Shown here piece after piece: positions 63,669 to 64,000 of a DNA stretch of 64,000 nucleotides; positions within the stretch are counted from its first letter, which is position 1, and every line of letters begins with the position of its first letter. The stretch spans positions 523,122-587,121 of the forward strand of contig NZ_VFIE01000017.1 of NCBI RefSeq assembly GCF_010119385.1, in the 5' to 3' direction. The position numbers were made by a program, and so were the translations under genes. Under the pieces are notes generated by a model. The model saw nothing but the letters and a program-made list of their open reading frames with translations. It did no database searches and was not told the origin of the DNA. This stretch comes from Nesterenkonia haasae (GTDB taxonomy: Bacteria; Actinomycetota; Actinomycetes; Actinomycetales; Micrococcaceae).

Positions 63669-64000
63669 ATGTCGAAACGTCTCGTTATCACCGGGCTCGG
63701 TGCCACCACTCCCCTTGGCGGTGACGTCAAGAGCACCTGGGATGCCGCTCTTGCCGGCACCCCTGGCGCCAAGACGCTCGAACACGACTGGGTCGAGCAG
63801 TATGACCTGCCGGTAACGTTCGCAGCAGAGGTGGCGGTAGAGCCTGCAGAGGTCCTTTCCCGGCCTGAGACACGCCGGATGGACAGATCGACTCAGTTAG
63901 GCATGGTGGCTGCGCGCGAAGCCTGGGCAGACGCCGGTCTGGAAGACGCTGACGTCGATGGAGAACGCCTGGCCGTCAGCTTTGCCACCGGGATCGGTGG
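63669..64000 (+). CDS. fabF: Beta-ketoacyl-ACP synthase II (5' part)
   Basis: Elongation condensing enzyme of type II fatty acid synthesis. About 110 codons are visible from ATG 63669, starting RLVITGLGATTPLGGDV, with the MDRSTQLGMVAAREAW helix; the active-site Cys and His lie beyond the window. AGCAGGTAGGAAAG gives a ribosome site upstream. Continues off the right edge. Confidence 0.94.
   Translation, partial: MSKRLVITGLGATTPLGGDVKSTWDAALAGTPGAKTLEHDWVEQYDLPVTFAAEVAVEPAEVLSRPETRRMDRSTQLGMVAAREAWADAGLEDADVDGERLAVSFATGIG

Overview
This window is a stretch of actinobacterial core chromosome, most likely from a member of the Micrococcaceae (Nesterenkonia- or Arthrobacter-like). The evidence is gene content and order: an mIHF-gmk-rpoZ-coaBC block, the mltG-aroECKB-efp-nusB-pyrRBC-carAB-pyrF string, a cytochrome bcc-aa3 supercomplex (qcrCAB plus ctaCDEF), ErpA, the actinobacterial families DUF349, DUF3043, DUF3052 and DUF3097, and a PucR-type FasR regulator next to fabD. 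GC is high (roughly 60 percent by eye), with GTG starts common. The genus is an inference. I saw no tRNA, rRNA, insertion sequence, prophage, integrase or CRISPR array, and no gene-free stretch longer than about 250 bases.

Layout. 1-19.3 kb (all minus strand): cell-wall glycosylase mltG, chorismate enzymes aroE, aroC, aroK, aroB, then efp, nusB, and a tightly overlapping pyrimidine operon pyrR-pyrB-pyrC-(membrane PH-like protein)-carA-carB-pyrF, followed by mihF, gmk, rpoZ and the start of coaBC; a DUF349 protein begins the block. 19.4-24.7 kb (plus): hisS, aspS, a DUF4287 protein and rarA, closed by a strong bidirectional terminator. 24.7-34.7 kb (mostly minus): the respiratory chain genes qcrB-qcrA-qcrC-ctaE, then trpD (plus), def, ctaF-ctaD-ctaC and erpA. 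34.8-41.4 kb: DUF3043, pyrD, an alpha/beta hydrolase, uppS, recO and leuA with its leader peptide. 41.4-48.4 kb (minus): hrcA-dnaJ-rsmE-phoH-ybeY-CNNM-era. 48.4-54.8 kb: DUF3097, a DUF4870 protein, a SatD/membrane pair, hemW, lepA, rpsT. 55-64 kb: holA, a peroxiredoxin, DUF3052, then aceE, fasR and the type II fatty-acid cluster fabD-fabH-acpP-fabF, cut by the window end.

Many genes serve macromolecular precursor supply: pyruvate to acetyl-CoA (aceE) to fatty acids (fab genes), carbamoyl phosphate to UMP (pyr/car), and DAHP-derived chorismate (aro). Regulation can be read directly in several leaders: a PyrR-loop hairpin that sequesters the pyrR ribosome-binding site, a leucine-rich leader peptide with competing hairpins before leuA, a CIRCE operator before hrcA, twin operators before satD, and palindromes before fabD. 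Several genes have a -10 element only 6-8 bases before the start codon, which indicates leaderless transcripts.

No wholly new defence or metabolic island is evident. The items most worth a second look are the SatD/membrane pair with its twin operators, the phoH gene whose conserved N-terminus has no canonical start codon, and the leuA and pyrR leader switches.
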